In this document: positions 17,105-26,216 of the stretch, piece after piece | Layout: the number at the start of each line of letters is the position of its first letter | Numbering within the stretch: the stretch's first letter is position 1 | Origin: Ignavibacteriales bacterium | GTDB lineage: Bacteria; Bacteroidota; Ignavibacteria; Ignavibacteriales; Melioribacteraceae | Direction: 5' to 3' | NCBI GenBank assembly: GCA_003599395.1 | Contig: QZJX01000012.1 | Span: 1 to 32,816 of the forward strand | DNA length: 32,816 nt | Position numbers and translations under genes: made by a program | Notes under the pieces: model-generated | Told to the model about the DNA's origin: nothing | What the model saw: only the letters and a program-made list of their open reading frames with translations | The model's database searches: none

Positions 17105-19574
17105 TCCTAGATTTTACCCGATTAAATACTACACCCAAAATAATAATTAATATTATTGCGATATTTCCCACCCAAACAATACTCATACTCGAATAATAAG
17201 TTTCAGGTTCGAATGAGAATGTAATTTGATAATTCCCCACCGGGACTTTAACTCCGCGTAGAATATGGTTCGCTTTTTCGATTATTAATTCTTCATTGTT
17301 GCTTGTTACCGCATTCCAACCTTTGGGATAATAGACTTCAGATAATACTAAAAACTGTTCACTGTCAGTTTTGATATCTAAAGTAATTTTGTTCGGAGTA
17401 TATTCAACGACATCAACGCTTCCTTTGCCTGAAAAATTTTGTGTTTCAAGAGAAGGATTTACCAATAATGCCAAGCTGTCCGGGTTGAATTCAAAATCAT
17501 TCATAAACAATACAAGATTTTCAGAGGAATCAAATGATTTAATTTCTTTTACAAACCATGCTTTTGGCTGAACAATCATGTTTTCATATAAAATTTCATT
17601 TCGATCCTGTGCTTCGGTTATTTTTTTTAAGAATGGGTAGTTTAACGGATTGGGAGAAATAATATACTTTCCGTTTAACATATTAATTACATTCCAATTC
17701 AGGCGATCTTGTGTAGGAAATTTGAACAAGTTATGATCTATAATATCTTGAATAACCTGAAGCTTAATAGCTGAATAACCATTTATAGTGGGATAGAAAT
17801 ACGCATAATAATTGCTTTGAAAATCATTACTGATAACCAACGCTCGCATGTTGTCTGATCTATCCTTAAGAGCATTTGTAATTTGTGTTTGTCTAAATGC
17901 AGTTGCTTCTAGTTGAGCTTCTTCAATCAGATTAGCATGAGATACTTGTCGTGTAGTAATAGAAAAAATTTCAAAAGAAACTAAAACTAAAATTGCAGCA
18001 ACAGTTACAACTTTATTAAGTTTATTAAAAACATATCCCAGGACTACTAAAGCAGTGAGTCCAACTAAAATTAACACACGAATCGTATCGGTAGTAAGAA
18101 ACTCCATTCTAATTTGCTTAATTATATCTAATGTTTGCTGATTGTATCTTCCGAGTTCATTTGCAGAAATATAAGTGTAAGAACCCTTGCTCATTAAAAC
18201 ATATAACAAGAATAAAATTCCACCACCGAAGATTATAAATAAAATTTTGTGATCTTTCTTTTCGATTCCACTAAACAAAGCTTTTAATCCAAACGCACCT
18301 AAAATAAATGTTGCAATAAAGGTTATGTGCGCAAACATAACCGGTACACGAAACTTTGAAAAGAACGGCATGTACTCGTAAAATAAATTATATAACAAAG
18401 GAAAATGTCTTCCTAAAGCAAGAAGAACGGAGAATACTAAAAAAACACCTAATGCGATTACAAAAGGATTCTTTCTGTAATAAACAATACCAAACATTGC
18501 GAAAAGAAAAAGTATCATTCCCATCGCATCGTAACTTTCCGTGAAAGGCATTTCACCCCAGTAACCGGGGACTTGCTGACCTTTAAGTTGAGGTAGTTGG
18601 TCACCGTCATAAACTTCTGATGAAGCTCCGCCGGTATATCGTGGAATAAAGAAGTCAATAATTTCTCTCGGTGCTAATGACCATCGCGTAGCATATTCAA
18701 AACTAACTCCACCTGTTCTTGCCGCACTTTCAGCTTCTTCACCAAGTTGAACTGGATTACCACCACGAGTTGAGTAATCTGCATACTCATAAGTTGCAAG
18801 CATTGGTTGAGCGGCAGTCATTATTGTAAGTACAACAGCAACAGCAAACTTCAAAGTTAATTCGGCAAACTCTTTGTATTTTTTTTCAATTAGTATTTTT
18901 ATGAAATAATAAACGTATAAAAACAAAAGCATCAATATTGCATAAAACACAATTTGAAAATGGTGTGTCCTAACTAGCCAAGAAAAGGCTAATGCAAAAA
19001 GACCTGCACTAAACCAATTTTTCTTCTCAAGAAAATAGTCGAATGTAAACAACAACCAAGGCAGAACCATTATTGCACGAATTTTAGAAAAGTGTCCAGC
19101 GTTTAACATTGCCTGCCAATCCGGAAGAGCAATAAATACAGTTGCAATCACTGCGGCGATATACCATGGAATTTTTTTCTGATGCAGATATAGATACAAA
19201 CCTAAACCACCAAGTAAAAAATACCAGAAGAAGTGATAAAAAATATTTCCGAGAAAATTTATAAGCGAATCGATGTGTAATGTTGTTGGTGATTTTCTGT
19301 TATACATAGGCATACCACTGAATAAAGATGGATTCCATAAAGCGGTTTCGCCGGTTTGTTCTTCATATTGTAAAACAAGATTTGTATTTCCTTTTGACCC
19401 CACTATGTCTGATCCAACCGGAATTTTACCATCCAATATTTGAGGTGACATGAAGGTGAATATTGGTACTAAAAGCAAAGCTACCAGAATTAAATACTTC
19501 TGATAAGTTTTTAAGTTATCCAAAATATCTTTAGTCACTTTTAAATTTTCTTTGTTACTTTTCTTTTTAGTCAT
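17097..19574 (-). CDS. YfhO-family multispanning membrane protein
   Basis: This 825-residue protein begins with a short basic cytoplasmic tail, then a membrane helix (YLILVALLLVPIFTFMSP), a first extracytoplasmic loop (GSDIVGSK, then ETALWNPSLFSGMPMYN), about ten more helices, a large non-membrane domain (about 540-790) and a last helix (WVGNIAIILIIILGVVF). This is the layout of YfhO/GT-C-like proteins of Bacteroidota. YfhO in Firmicutes has been linked to glycosylation of lipoteichoic acid; the activity here is not shown by sequence. The D/W/N-containing first loop is where GT-C enzymes carry catalytic acidic residues. It may transfer sugars from a polyprenyl-phosphate carrier supplied by the GT2 gene at 24753. 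Confidence 0.85.
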   Translation of the reverse strand: MTKKKSNKENLKVTKDILDNLKTYQKYLILVALLLVPIFTFMSPQILDGKIPVGSDIVGSKGNTNLVLQYEEQTGETALWNPSLFSGMPMYNRKSPTTLHIDSLINFLGNIFYHFFWYFLLGGLGLYLYLHQKKIPWYIAAVIATVFIALPDWQAMLNAGHFSKIRAIMVLPWLLFTFDYFLEKKNWFSAGLFALAFSWLVRTHHFQIVFYAILMLLFLYVYYFIKILIEKKYKEFAELTLKFAVAVVLTIMTAAQPMLATYEYADYSTRGGNPVQLGEEAESAARTGGVSFEYATRWSLAPREIIDFFIPRYTGGASSEVYDGDQLPQLKGQQVPGYWGEMPFTESYDAMGMILFLFAMFGIVYYRKNPFVIALGVFLVFSVLLALGRHFPLLYNLFYEYMPFFSKFRVPVMFAHITFIATFILGAFGLKALFSGIEKKDHKILFIIFGGGILFLLYVLMSKGSYTYISANELGRYNQQTLDIIKQIRMEFLTTDTIRVLILVGLTALVVLGYVFNKLNKVVTVAAILVLVSFEIFSITTRQVSHANLIEEAQLEATAFRQTQITNALKDRSDNMRALVISNDFQSNYYAYFYPTINGYSAIKLQVIQDIIDHNLFKFPTQDRLNWNVINMLNGKYIISPNPLNYPFLKKITEAQDRNEILYENMIVQPKAWFVKEIKSFDSSENLVLFMNDFEFNPDSLALLVNPSLETQNFSGKGSVDVVEYTPNKITLDIKTDSEQFLVLSEVYYPKGWNAVTSNNEELIIEKANHILRGVKVPVGNYQITFSFEPETYYSSMSIVWVGNIAIILIIILGVVFNRVKSRND

Positions 19575-19583
19575 ATTTCCTTC

Positions 19584-20330
19584 TCAAACTTTCTTTTTTA
19601 ATAATGTCTCGCATCCAAATGCCAATATTTCTCTAAATAAAGGAATGTTTGGAATATTAATTGGATTAACTCCAAATCTTGTTTTGTAAATCGGTCTGAA
19701 TAAAAACAGATTTTTTTTAATGACCTCAAATGAATACTTATTATAAAACCTTTCAAATTTATTAATACTTAACCCGATTTTATAATTAATAATAACATGA
19801 TTAATCAATTTGTCGCTTTGATTGGAAATCTTTCCTAAAAATCGAATTAAAAAGTTAGGTAAAATTTGAATATAGGGAAGATATTTAAAAAATGATTTCC
19901 CATTTTGCTGATGACCTGCGAAACCCGAAAAACGCGGTGGAAAAGTTATAAATAAAAATCCATTATCATTTAATAAGTTATACAGATTTTTAAATGCGGC
20001 ATCTCTGTTCGGAATATGTTCTATAACATCCCGCATGACAATCAAGTCAAACTTTGTACCTAGGTTTTCTGAAACATTTGGATCAGTAATATCAGCTTGT
20101 ATTATATCCAATTCTGGTGCTTTAGATTTGGCGGTATCAACTCTGATCTGCTCCAACTCCAATCCTTTTACTTTAATTCCTCTATCGTGAAGCACTTTTA
20201 CAAATCCCCCTTCAGCACATCCTACTTCAAGTACATTGCAGGAATCAAAATTATCAATGTGCTTTTTAAAGTATGGGATTAAATACCAATTTGTAAATTC
20301 GATCTGTTCAAAAAAATGTTTTTCTGCCAT
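19584..20330 (-). CDS. Class I SAM-dependent methyltransferase (second)
   Basis: This 248-residue protein has motif I VLEVGCAEGGFVKVL, an acidic residue at the end of strand 2 (KGLELEQIRVD), DIIQADITD, and MRDVIEHIPNRDAAF, all standard for Methyltransf_11/23-type enzymes. It then has an added C-terminal part of about 90 residues, rich in aromatic and basic residues, that could contact the acceptor or the membrane. It lies between the epimerase-like gene (7 nt upstream) and the YfhO-type gene (9 nt downstream). The acceptor is not known; a sugar or lipid-linked sugar is likely from context. Confidence 0.85.
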   Translation of the reverse strand: MAEKHFFEQIEFTNWYLIPYFKKHIDNFDSCNVLEVGCAEGGFVKVLHDRGIKVKGLELEQIRVDTAKSKAPELDIIQADITDPNVSENLGTKFDLIVMRDVIEHIPNRDAAFKNLYNLLNDNGFLFITFPPRFSGFAGHQQNGKSFFKYLPYIQILPNFLIRFLGKISNQSDKLINHVIINYKIGLSINKFERFYNKYSFEVIKKNLFLFRPIYKTRFGVNPINIPNIPLFREILAFGCETLLKKKV

Positions 20331-20337
20331 AAGAAAA

Positions 20338-21339
20338 CTAAACTCTACCGATTTTTTTTAATGCACTAAATTTTATCCGGTACATTTTTAGCGCATTCAT
20401 CAATGTATCTTGTTCTATAAATTTTTTAGCAAATGCGTTAAAGATTTCTTTTCCGCTTAACTTATATAGCATTTCTAACTGATTAATATGTAATCTCTGA
20501 TACCCAATCGTTGCCGGGTCAATTTCGGGATACCAATCTGCATTACATAAATTATATTTCGACCAAAAGCCTAAATCAAATTCTGGCAAAATATTTTCTA
20601 ATGTTTTTATTCCTTCGCTAAATAATTTTTTTGCTGTTTCGTTTTCGGGAGAAACTCTAACAAAATCATAAACTCCGCAAAGTGCAAATATCATCCCGTT
20701 TAATACTAGGGTTGGAACCGAAGAAGTATATTCTTCATAAAATGGTCCATGTTTTGTAAATGAAGTAACGCCGCCATCTGGAACCGAAAGCCCAAAACTT
20801 ACTAACCCTTTTTCTGCGGAGTCGAGATAATTTTTGTTTTTTGTTAATTGATAGCCGCGAAGTAAAATTGATATTGCTCGGCTTTGTGAAAATGCTGATT
20901 GCCAGGGTCCGGGATTTTTATATTGAGGAAGCGAAACATAAGTAAGCCATCGAACACCAAGTTTTTCTGAATAATCATAATTGTTTGTATCGGCAAACCA
21001 ATCAACAAATTTCAGAAATCTGATTTTATCGGTTTCACTTCTTGTTTTTAAATAAGTGTGATAAACAGAAAGTCCCATTTGACCGATTGAAATTGGAAAA
21101 TAAACATATTCTTTCTCTTCAACATCAACGTATGTTTTATTTATCGGAATTCCATTTTCATCAAAGCGTTTAATTAATTTTTGCTTTTTACCTGAGGCTA
21201 CGGATTTTTCTTCGAATAAAAAATAATATTCACCCAACTCAGGGCCATGAAGATCATCTGTAATTTTGTAATGACGTTTTGGAGACCGCAAATCGGTTAA
21301 AAACTTATCCAGCATAAATATTTTTTTTCTTATGTTCAT
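20338..21339 (-). CDS. D-glucuronyl C5-epimerase-like protein
   Basis: This 333-residue protein matches the C-terminal catalytic (alpha/alpha-barrel) domain of heparan-type glucuronyl C5-epimerases: YFPISIGQMGLSVYH, then AFSQSRAISILLRGYQLTKN, SVPTLVLNGMIFALCGVYDF, WSKYNL, and YQRLHINQLEML with Tyr280 and His284, which corresponds to the conserved Y-H-x-x-H-I-N-Q-L block of animal enzymes. Such enzymes invert C5 of D-glucuronate units within a polymer to L-iduronate. There is no signal peptide, so the protein is cytoplasmic as written and may act on a lipid-linked precursor. It overlaps the upstream GT4 gene by 4 nt (ATGA). The family match is firm; the polymer substrate is inferred. Confidence 0.85.
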   Translation of the reverse strand: MNIRKKIFMLDKFLTDLRSPKRHYKITDDLHGPELGEYYFLFEEKSVASGKKQKLIKRFDENGIPINKTYVDVEEKEYVYFPISIGQMGLSVYHTYLKTRSETDKIRFLKFVDWFADTNNYDYSEKLGVRWLTYVSLPQYKNPGPWQSAFSQSRAISILLRGYQLTKNKNYLDSAEKGLVSFGLSVPDGGVTSFTKHGPFYEEYTSSVPTLVLNGMIFALCGVYDFVRVSPENETAKKLFSEGIKTLENILPEFDLGFWSKYNLCNADWYPEIDPATIGYQRLHINQLEMLYKLSGKEIFNAFAKKFIEQDTLMNALKMYRIKFSALKKIGRV

Positions 21340-22613
21340 AAAATCGAATCAAAAATTGAACTTAATTTTTTTGTCAAATTCTTACGAGTATATTGTTCTG
21401 AATTGATCTCAGGGGTATGACTAAATCCCGCCTCCCACTGACTATATTTTTCAAGCACAATTTTAGAAGTATCTTCATCAAAATCGAAAGTTATACCGCA
21501 ATTTAATTCAGAAATGATTTTTGCAGCATCTCCATTTTTTGGTCCAATACATAGAGTAAAATTGTTGCTTCCAATATATTCAAACAATTTTCCGGTTAAT
21601 ATTCCTTCGTTATTTTGAGTATTGGGAATTGATAAAAGAAGCATATCAGCGTTGATAATACATTTAATTAATTCATTGTGCGGTTTGTATGAATAAAATT
21701 TGACCAACTTGTTCAAGTTAAACTCATTGACTAGATTCACAGCATCGGGATGCACCGTCCCAATAAAATGTAATTCTAGATTTAAAATCGCATTGTTGCT
21801 ATTTAATTCACTTAGCGATCTTAAAAATTTATTAGGAATCTGACTTTTTCTTAAACTTCCGGTGTATACAATTGTGAATTTTTCGGATTTTGATTTAACG
21901 ATATTAGCGAAATCATACTCATCATATCCATTGGGAATTACATGGTAACTATTATGGTTTTTTTTATCTAATAATTCTGCTATTGAGTCACTTACAGTGA
22001 TAACTGCATTCGAATTTTGTAAAACTTTTCTTTCAAGTTTGCTATCCTTCTTAATAGCATACCTTGTGCGAGGCAACTCTTTTTGCCAGAAGCCATCAGT
22101 CCAAGGATCACGAAAATCAGCAACCCATTTTAAACCAGTTTGTTTTGCTAATTTCATAGCACCGATTTGTAATGAATGTGGTGGAGATGAACTAAAAATT
22201 AAATCTGGTTTTTCTTTCTCTATAATATTTTTACCTTCTTTAACAATTGTAGGTATCCACCCAACTCTTGCATCCGGAATAAATACATTGGCTCTTATCC
22301 ATTTTGAAAGTTTCTGTAAAGCACTTTCATTTTCACTTTTATTTAAAACATGTGTAGGAATATTTCCTTTTTGTCCGGTAATACCTTTGTATAAATTAAA
22401 CGGTTCAAATGATTTTGTTTTATAGACTTTTATTCCAGGGGGAATATCATCAAGCAAGCTTTCATCAATCGCCGGGTATTCACCGTTTTCTACAGTTAAG
22501 ATAATTGGCTGCCAGCTAAAATCAGGTAAGTACTTTGCGAATTTCAAAACTCGCTGTACTCCCGGTCCACCCGCAGGCGGCCAATAATATGTTATGATCA
22601 ATACTTTTTTCAA
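21336..22613 (-). CDS. Family 4 glycosyltransferase (second)
   Basis: This 425-residue protein is a GT-B glycosyltransferase. It starts with MKKVLIITYYWPPAGGPGVQ, a loop typical of a GT4 branch common in Bacteroidota glycan clusters, then has LIFSSSPPHSLQIGAM, ADFRDPWTDGFW, and a C-terminal domain with IPNGYDEYDF, FTIVYTGSLRKSQIPN and GKLFEYIGSNN as the nucleotide-sugar site. The ADFRDPW motif marks this subgroup. Sugar and acceptor are unknown. It overlaps the epimerase-like gene by 4 nt, so these two are probably translated together and may act on the same residue of the polymer. Confidence 0.87.
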   Translation of the reverse strand: MKKVLIITYYWPPAGGPGVQRVLKFAKYLPDFSWQPIILTVENGEYPAIDESLLDDIPPGIKVYKTKSFEPFNLYKGITGQKGNIPTHVLNKSENESALQKLSKWIRANVFIPDARVGWIPTIVKEGKNIIEKEKPDLIFSSSPPHSLQIGAMKLAKQTGLKWVADFRDPWTDGFWQKELPRTRYAIKKDSKLERKVLQNSNAVITVSDSIAELLDKKNHNSYHVIPNGYDEYDFANIVKSKSEKFTIVYTGSLRKSQIPNKFLRSLSELNSNNAILNLELHFIGTVHPDAVNLVNEFNLNKLVKFYSYKPHNELIKCIINADMLLLSIPNTQNNEGILTGKLFEYIGSNNFTLCIGPKNGDAAKIISELNCGITFDFDEDTSKIVLEKYSQWEAGFSHTPEINSEQYTRKNLTKKLSSIFDSIL

Positions 22614-22659
22614 GGGTAGTTTATAATGTAAAATTTATAATGAAAAAAATATATTCTCC

Positions 22660-22685
22660 ATTATCAATTATACATTATTGATAAT
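22660..22685. repeat. AT-rich inverted repeat at the GT2 stop codon
   Basis: ATTATCAAT (22660-22668) and ATTGATAAT (22677-22685) form a 9-bp stem with an 8-nt loop, overlapping the end of the GT2 gene. It is AT-only except for one pair and has a T run only about 11 nt later on the minus strand, so any attenuator role is weak. It lies in the largest gap (61 nt) of the glycan operon. Confidence 0.35.
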
Positions 22686-23712
22686 ATTTTTTTACGAATC
22701 CGGTAAACTCGTTTTTTTTAAAAATTACTCTTCTAACAAATGCAATTAAAAATCCCAATCCATAACCAAATATTTGAGTCGGTACAATAACTGGAATATA
22801 GAAGAGAGTTCTATAATCTTTGTACTTAACAATTCCATGAATACCCATAGAAAGTAAAATCATTAATCCGAATAAAACAAACCAAATGAAAACTTTTGGA
22901 AATATTAGAGTCAGAATTATAACCGTTAATGAAAGTAAAGTTCCGATTGAGGGGAAAAAATGAACCGGCTCAAGCATTCCTTTATCTATCTTATAAAGAT
23001 TAATTCTTGCCACGCCCCAATTAAATACTTGCCGGAAAAATTTTTTTATGGACATTCTTCTTTTATGATAAACTACAGCGTTATCAACTTTAATTACCGA
23101 TTCACCGGTTGAAAGAATTCTATGACTGAATTCGATATCCTGTCCATGTCTTAGTTTTCCCATTCCACCGATTTTTTCATAAACATCTTTTCTTACACCC
23201 ATATTAAAACTGCGCGGATAATATTTTGAAATTACTTTTTTCGAATGACCTCGAATTCCACCGGTTGTTATGAAAGAAGTCATCGAATAATCAATTGCTT
23301 TTTGAACAGGAGAGAAGGTTGGTAAAACTTTGTCGGGACCACCAAATCCTGCCGGTTTTAATTTCTTTTCCTCTAACGCTATTTTATATGCCGTAAGCCA
23401 ATTTTCATCAGCAATGCAATCGCTATCAATAAAGAGCAAATATTCACCATTAGCTTCTTTCATTCCTAAGTTACGAGCTTCACCCGGACCTTTATGGTCC
23501 TGCTTTAAGAATCTCAAATTTATTGATGAGTTATCGATTACATTGTTAACTACTTTATCAGTATTATCTGTTGAACCATCATCAACAATGATCACTTCAA
23601 ATAATGAATCATCCAATGTTTGGTTAACTAATGAATTAAGAAGTTCATTAATTTCATTGGATCGATTAAAAGTTGGAACAATAACAGAAAAAATATATTG
23701 GTAGGAAGACAT
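22675..23712 (-). CDS. Family 2 glycosyltransferase with C-terminal membrane helices
   Basis: This 345-residue protein has a GT-A domain (FSVIVPTFNRSNEINELL, VIIVDDGSTDNTDKVV, LFIDSDCIADENWLTAY with a DxD motif, GQDIEFSHRILSTGE as the base region) followed by three hydrophobic segments (TLLSLTVIILTLIFP, FIWFVLFGLMILLSM, QIFGYGLGFLIAFV). It is thus anchored in the inner membrane with its catalytic part in the cytoplasm. It probably extends a lipid-linked glycan; sugar specificity is unknown. It lies 9 nt after the polyprenyl-phosphate-type GT2 gene and 61 nt before the GT4 gene. Confidence 0.87.
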   Translation of the reverse strand: MSSYQYIFSVIVPTFNRSNEINELLNSLVNQTLDDSLFEVIIVDDGSTDNTDKVVNNVIDNSSINLRFLKQDHKGPGEARNLGMKEANGEYLLFIDSDCIADENWLTAYKIALEEKKLKPAGFGGPDKVLPTFSPVQKAIDYSMTSFITTGGIRGHSKKVISKYYPRSFNMGVRKDVYEKIGGMGKLRHGQDIEFSHRILSTGESVIKVDNAVVYHKRRMSIKKFFRQVFNWGVARINLYKIDKGMLEPVHFFPSIGTLLSLTVIILTLIFPKVFIWFVLFGLMILLSMGIHGIVKYKDYRTLFYIPVIVPTQIFGYGLGFLIAFVRRVIFKKNEFTGFVKKYYQ

Positions 23713-23721
23713 TATTAAGAT

Positions 23722-24753
23722 TTATCTTTTTTCTTTGATGTTGTAATCTTCCTGACGTGGAGTATTATGGACTATTATTTCACCAAGTAAACCAACAGCA
23801 AAAAATTGAACACCAACGATGATGAGTAAAATTCCTAAAAATAATAGGGGACGATTTCCAATTCCTTTTCCCAAGAATAATTTTTCATATGTCAACCAGA
23901 GATTGACAATTATACCAAATAAAAATGCAGTCGCCCCAAAAAATCCAAACAAATGTAATGGTCTACTTATATAACGAGAATTAAATACTACAGTAAGTAA
24001 ATCAACAAACCCTTTGAAGAATCTAGATATTCCGAATTTAGTTTTGCCATATCTTCTTGGATGATGCCTTACCGGAATCTCTGTTACGGTAAATCCTTTA
24101 TTATTTGCGAGCACAGGAATATATCTGTGAAGCTCACCATACACATTTATATTTTTTATAACTTCTTTTCTGTAGGCTTTTAATCCGCAATTAAAATCGT
24201 GGATATTAATTCCAGTCATTACTTTTGTTGTATAATTAAAAAACTTAGATGAATGTTTTTTAATAAATGGATCGAAGCGGACTTTTTTCCAGCCGGAAAC
24301 CATATCGAAACCTTCATCAAGCTTCTTTAATAAATTTGGAATTTCAGCTGGATCATCTTGAAGATCGGCATCCATTGTAATTACAGCATCGCCGCTTGCT
24401 TTTTGGAAACCAACATTTAAAGCAGCAGATTTTCCGTAATTTTTTCTAAAAGAGATGTATCTAATCTTGTTGTCTTTTCGATTAAGTTCTCTCAATTTTT
24501 CGAGTGAGCTATCTGTACTTCCGTCATCAATAAAGATCAATTCATAATCAATATTATTTGCCTTAACCACTTTTATTATTTCAAAATACAGCGGACCTAA
24601 AGATTCTTCTTCATTAAAAAGCGGAACGACTATAGAAACTTTATTAAAAGAAAATGGATTACCTTCCTTCTTTTCTTTTGGCGGATTCTTTTTATTGCCG
24701 TAATATTTCTTTTTGTTATAAAACTTTTTCCGTTTTGGAGCTTCGTTTTCCAT
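23722..24753 (-). CDS. DPM1/GtrB-like polyprenyl-phosphate glycosyltransferase
   Basis: This 343-residue protein has a GT2 domain of the dolichol-phosphate-mannose-synthase type: VSIVVPLFNEEESLGPLYFE, ELIFIDDGSTDSSLEKL, MDADLQDDPAEIPNLL, HDFNCGLKAYRKEV, then two C-terminal membrane helices (FGATAFLFGIIVNLWL and LLIIVGVQFFAVGLLGE). Such enzymes load a sugar on undecaprenyl phosphate for later transfer on the outer side of the membrane. An unusual Lys-rich N-terminal extension of about 37 residues (KRKKFYNKKKYYGNKKN) precedes the domain. It is the first gene of the minus-strand glycan operon and diverges from the small gene at 24847 across a 93-nt gap in which I see no clear -7 box. Confidence 0.88.
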   Translation of the reverse strand: MENEAPKRKKFYNKKKYYGNKKNPPKEKKEGNPFSFNKVSIVVPLFNEEESLGPLYFEIIKVVKANNIDYELIFIDDGSTDSSLEKLRELNRKDNKIRYISFRKNYGKSAALNVGFQKASGDAVITMDADLQDDPAEIPNLLKKLDEGFDMVSGWKKVRFDPFIKKHSSKFFNYTTKVMTGINIHDFNCGLKAYRKEVIKNINVYGELHRYIPVLANNKGFTVTEIPVRHHPRRYGKTKFGISRFFKGFVDLLTVVFNSRYISRPLHLFGFFGATAFLFGIIVNLWLTYEKLFLGKGIGNRPLLFLGILLIIVGVQFFAVGLLGEIIVHNTPRQEDYNIKEKR

Positions 24754-24846
24754 GCTATAAGTATCGAAATTGTTGTAATTTACGGCTAAAATTAAACTAA
24801 TAAATCTCTAAAAGCAATTTGTGTAAAAATGGTGTTACTTTAACTT

Positions 24847-25155
24847 ATGGGTAAAATAATTTTTTGGGGTCTGATAAGGGTTGCAGTTTTAATTCCCGTA
24901 CTATGGATAGCAACTGATTACATTGATTATAGATATTGGTGGATAATTGCCGCAATGTCAATTTATGGTGTGGTTTTTCATCCGGCTGTTATTCAGCTAA
25001 AGATTTTTCGTGAAGAAAATAAAATTGTTTTGGAAGATACAATTTGTTCGCAATGTAAGCATTTTGATGCGTCTGCAGTTCTTTGCTTAAAATATGATGA
25101 GCATCCAACGGAGGATTATATTCCATGTGATGGAGTCGATTGGGAACCTATTTAA
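24847..25155 (+). CDS. Small membrane protein with a four-Cys, zinc-ribbon-like tail
   Basis: This 102-residue protein has two membrane helices (about 4-23 and 29-48) and a soluble tail with Cys67-x2-Cys70, Cys80 and Cys94, plus His72 and His86, ending in PCDGVDWEPI. The spacing looks like a small metal-binding knuckle. I do not recognise a characterised family. The gene is divergent from the glycan operon and convergent with the substrate-binding protein gene. Codon use and length support a real gene. Possible roles, such as a metal or redox sensor at the membrane, are only suggestions. Confidence 0.7.
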   Translation: MGKIIFWGLIRVAVLIPVLWIATDYIDYRYWWIIAAMSIYGVVFHPAVIQLKIFREENKIVLEDTICSQCKHFDASAVLCLKYDEHPTEDYIPCDGVDWEPI

Positions 25156-25290
25156 GTTATTAAGAAAAATAATTTAGACTAAGCTTAACGTTCCCAAGAA
25201 TAAATATTAATTGATAGAGAAGGGGAGAAAAAGTGAAAGGGAGAAAAACTTTTGAATAAAAACACACTTATTTAATCAACGCTCTTCCCA

Positions 25291-26184
25291 TTAATCAATC
25301 GAAGAAGTTTTTGCTAATCTTGAATAAAAATCTGTAAGTGCTTCAATAAAACGTGGCCCCGGTCTAAAGTACAAATCACGATCAACAAAAAATACTCTAT
25401 TATTTTTTATTGCCGATAGAGAAGCCCATTCCGGATAAGTGTCTGTCAAAGTTTTTATCGATTCTTTTCCCGATGATGGGTAAACAATAATATCGGGATC
25501 TCTTTCGATTACAGTTTCTCTGCTAAATATCGGATAGTTTAACTGTGCTTCTTCAGAAAAATTCTTCATGTTGCAAGTTTCAATATAAGTATTGATAAAA
25601 GTATTTTTCCCGGCAATCATAATCGGATTTAACTCGACAAGGATCATAACAGTTTTTCTAGTAAAATTTTTAGAATCACTTTTTATTTGTGCTAAAGTTG
25701 AATCCCATTCTTGAATTTTAATTTTTGCCAATTGCCGTTTACCGAAAACCTTACCTAGATCTTTGAATGTTTTCTTAATTCCCTCGTAGTCTCGCGGGTT
25801 TGAAACAAACACTTTGAAACCGAGATTCATGAGTTTTTCATAAACATGTTTTTGATTTCCTTCAACCGTTAGAAAAATAACATCAGGTTGAAGTTCAATA
25901 ATTTTTTCATAATTAATTGTCAGAATATCTCCAACCTTAGAGACACTCTTAGCATCTTCGGGGAAGTAACAATATTTGGTATTGCCAACTAATTTATCAC
26001 CGACATTTAATTGATAAATCATTTCCGTGATATTGGGAGCTAGTGAAATTACTTTCGTTGGAATTGAATCAAAATAAATTGATCGATCAAGATCATCATC
26101 TATAGAAAAACTTTGAGAAAATAGAAAGATGGGAAATAATAAAACGAACAATAAAGTCTGAAGAAGATTTATCATGTAATCCAT
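25291..26184 (-). CDS. BtuF-like periplasmic substrate-binding protein
   Basis: This 297-residue protein has a signal peptide (INLLQTLLFVLLFPIFLFSQ) and the helical-backbone metal-receptor fold of BtuF/FhuD-type proteins: KVISLAPNITEMIYQLNVGD, VGNTKYCYFPEDAK, KIIELQPDVIFLT, and a later REPD-like segment, RETVIERDPDIIVYP. These bind vitamin B12, haem or ferric siderophores and deliver them to an ABC importer. There is no lipobox Cys. No permease or ATPase gene is adjacent, so it works with components encoded elsewhere. A second ATG three codons in (26175) is an equally good start. The ligand is uncertain; cobalamin is the first guess from the PN-I-TE-x9 pattern. I see no cobalamin riboswitch in the 67 nt upstream. 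Confidence 0.83.
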   Translation of the reverse strand: MDYMINLLQTLLFVLLFPIFLFSQSFSIDDDLDRSIYFDSIPTKVISLAPNITEMIYQLNVGDKLVGNTKYCYFPEDAKSVSKVGDILTINYEKIIELQPDVIFLTVEGNQKHVYEKLMNLGFKVFVSNPRDYEGIKKTFKDLGKVFGKRQLAKIKIQEWDSTLAQIKSDSKNFTRKTVMILVELNPIMIAGKNTFINTYIETCNMKNFSEEAQLNYPIFSRETVIERDPDIIVYPSSGKESIKTLTDTYPEWASLSAIKNNRVFFVDRDLYFRPGPRFIEALTDFYSRLAKTSSID

Positions 26185-26216
26185 TTGAAATAATAAAAAT
26201 AAGTTTACTTAAAATT

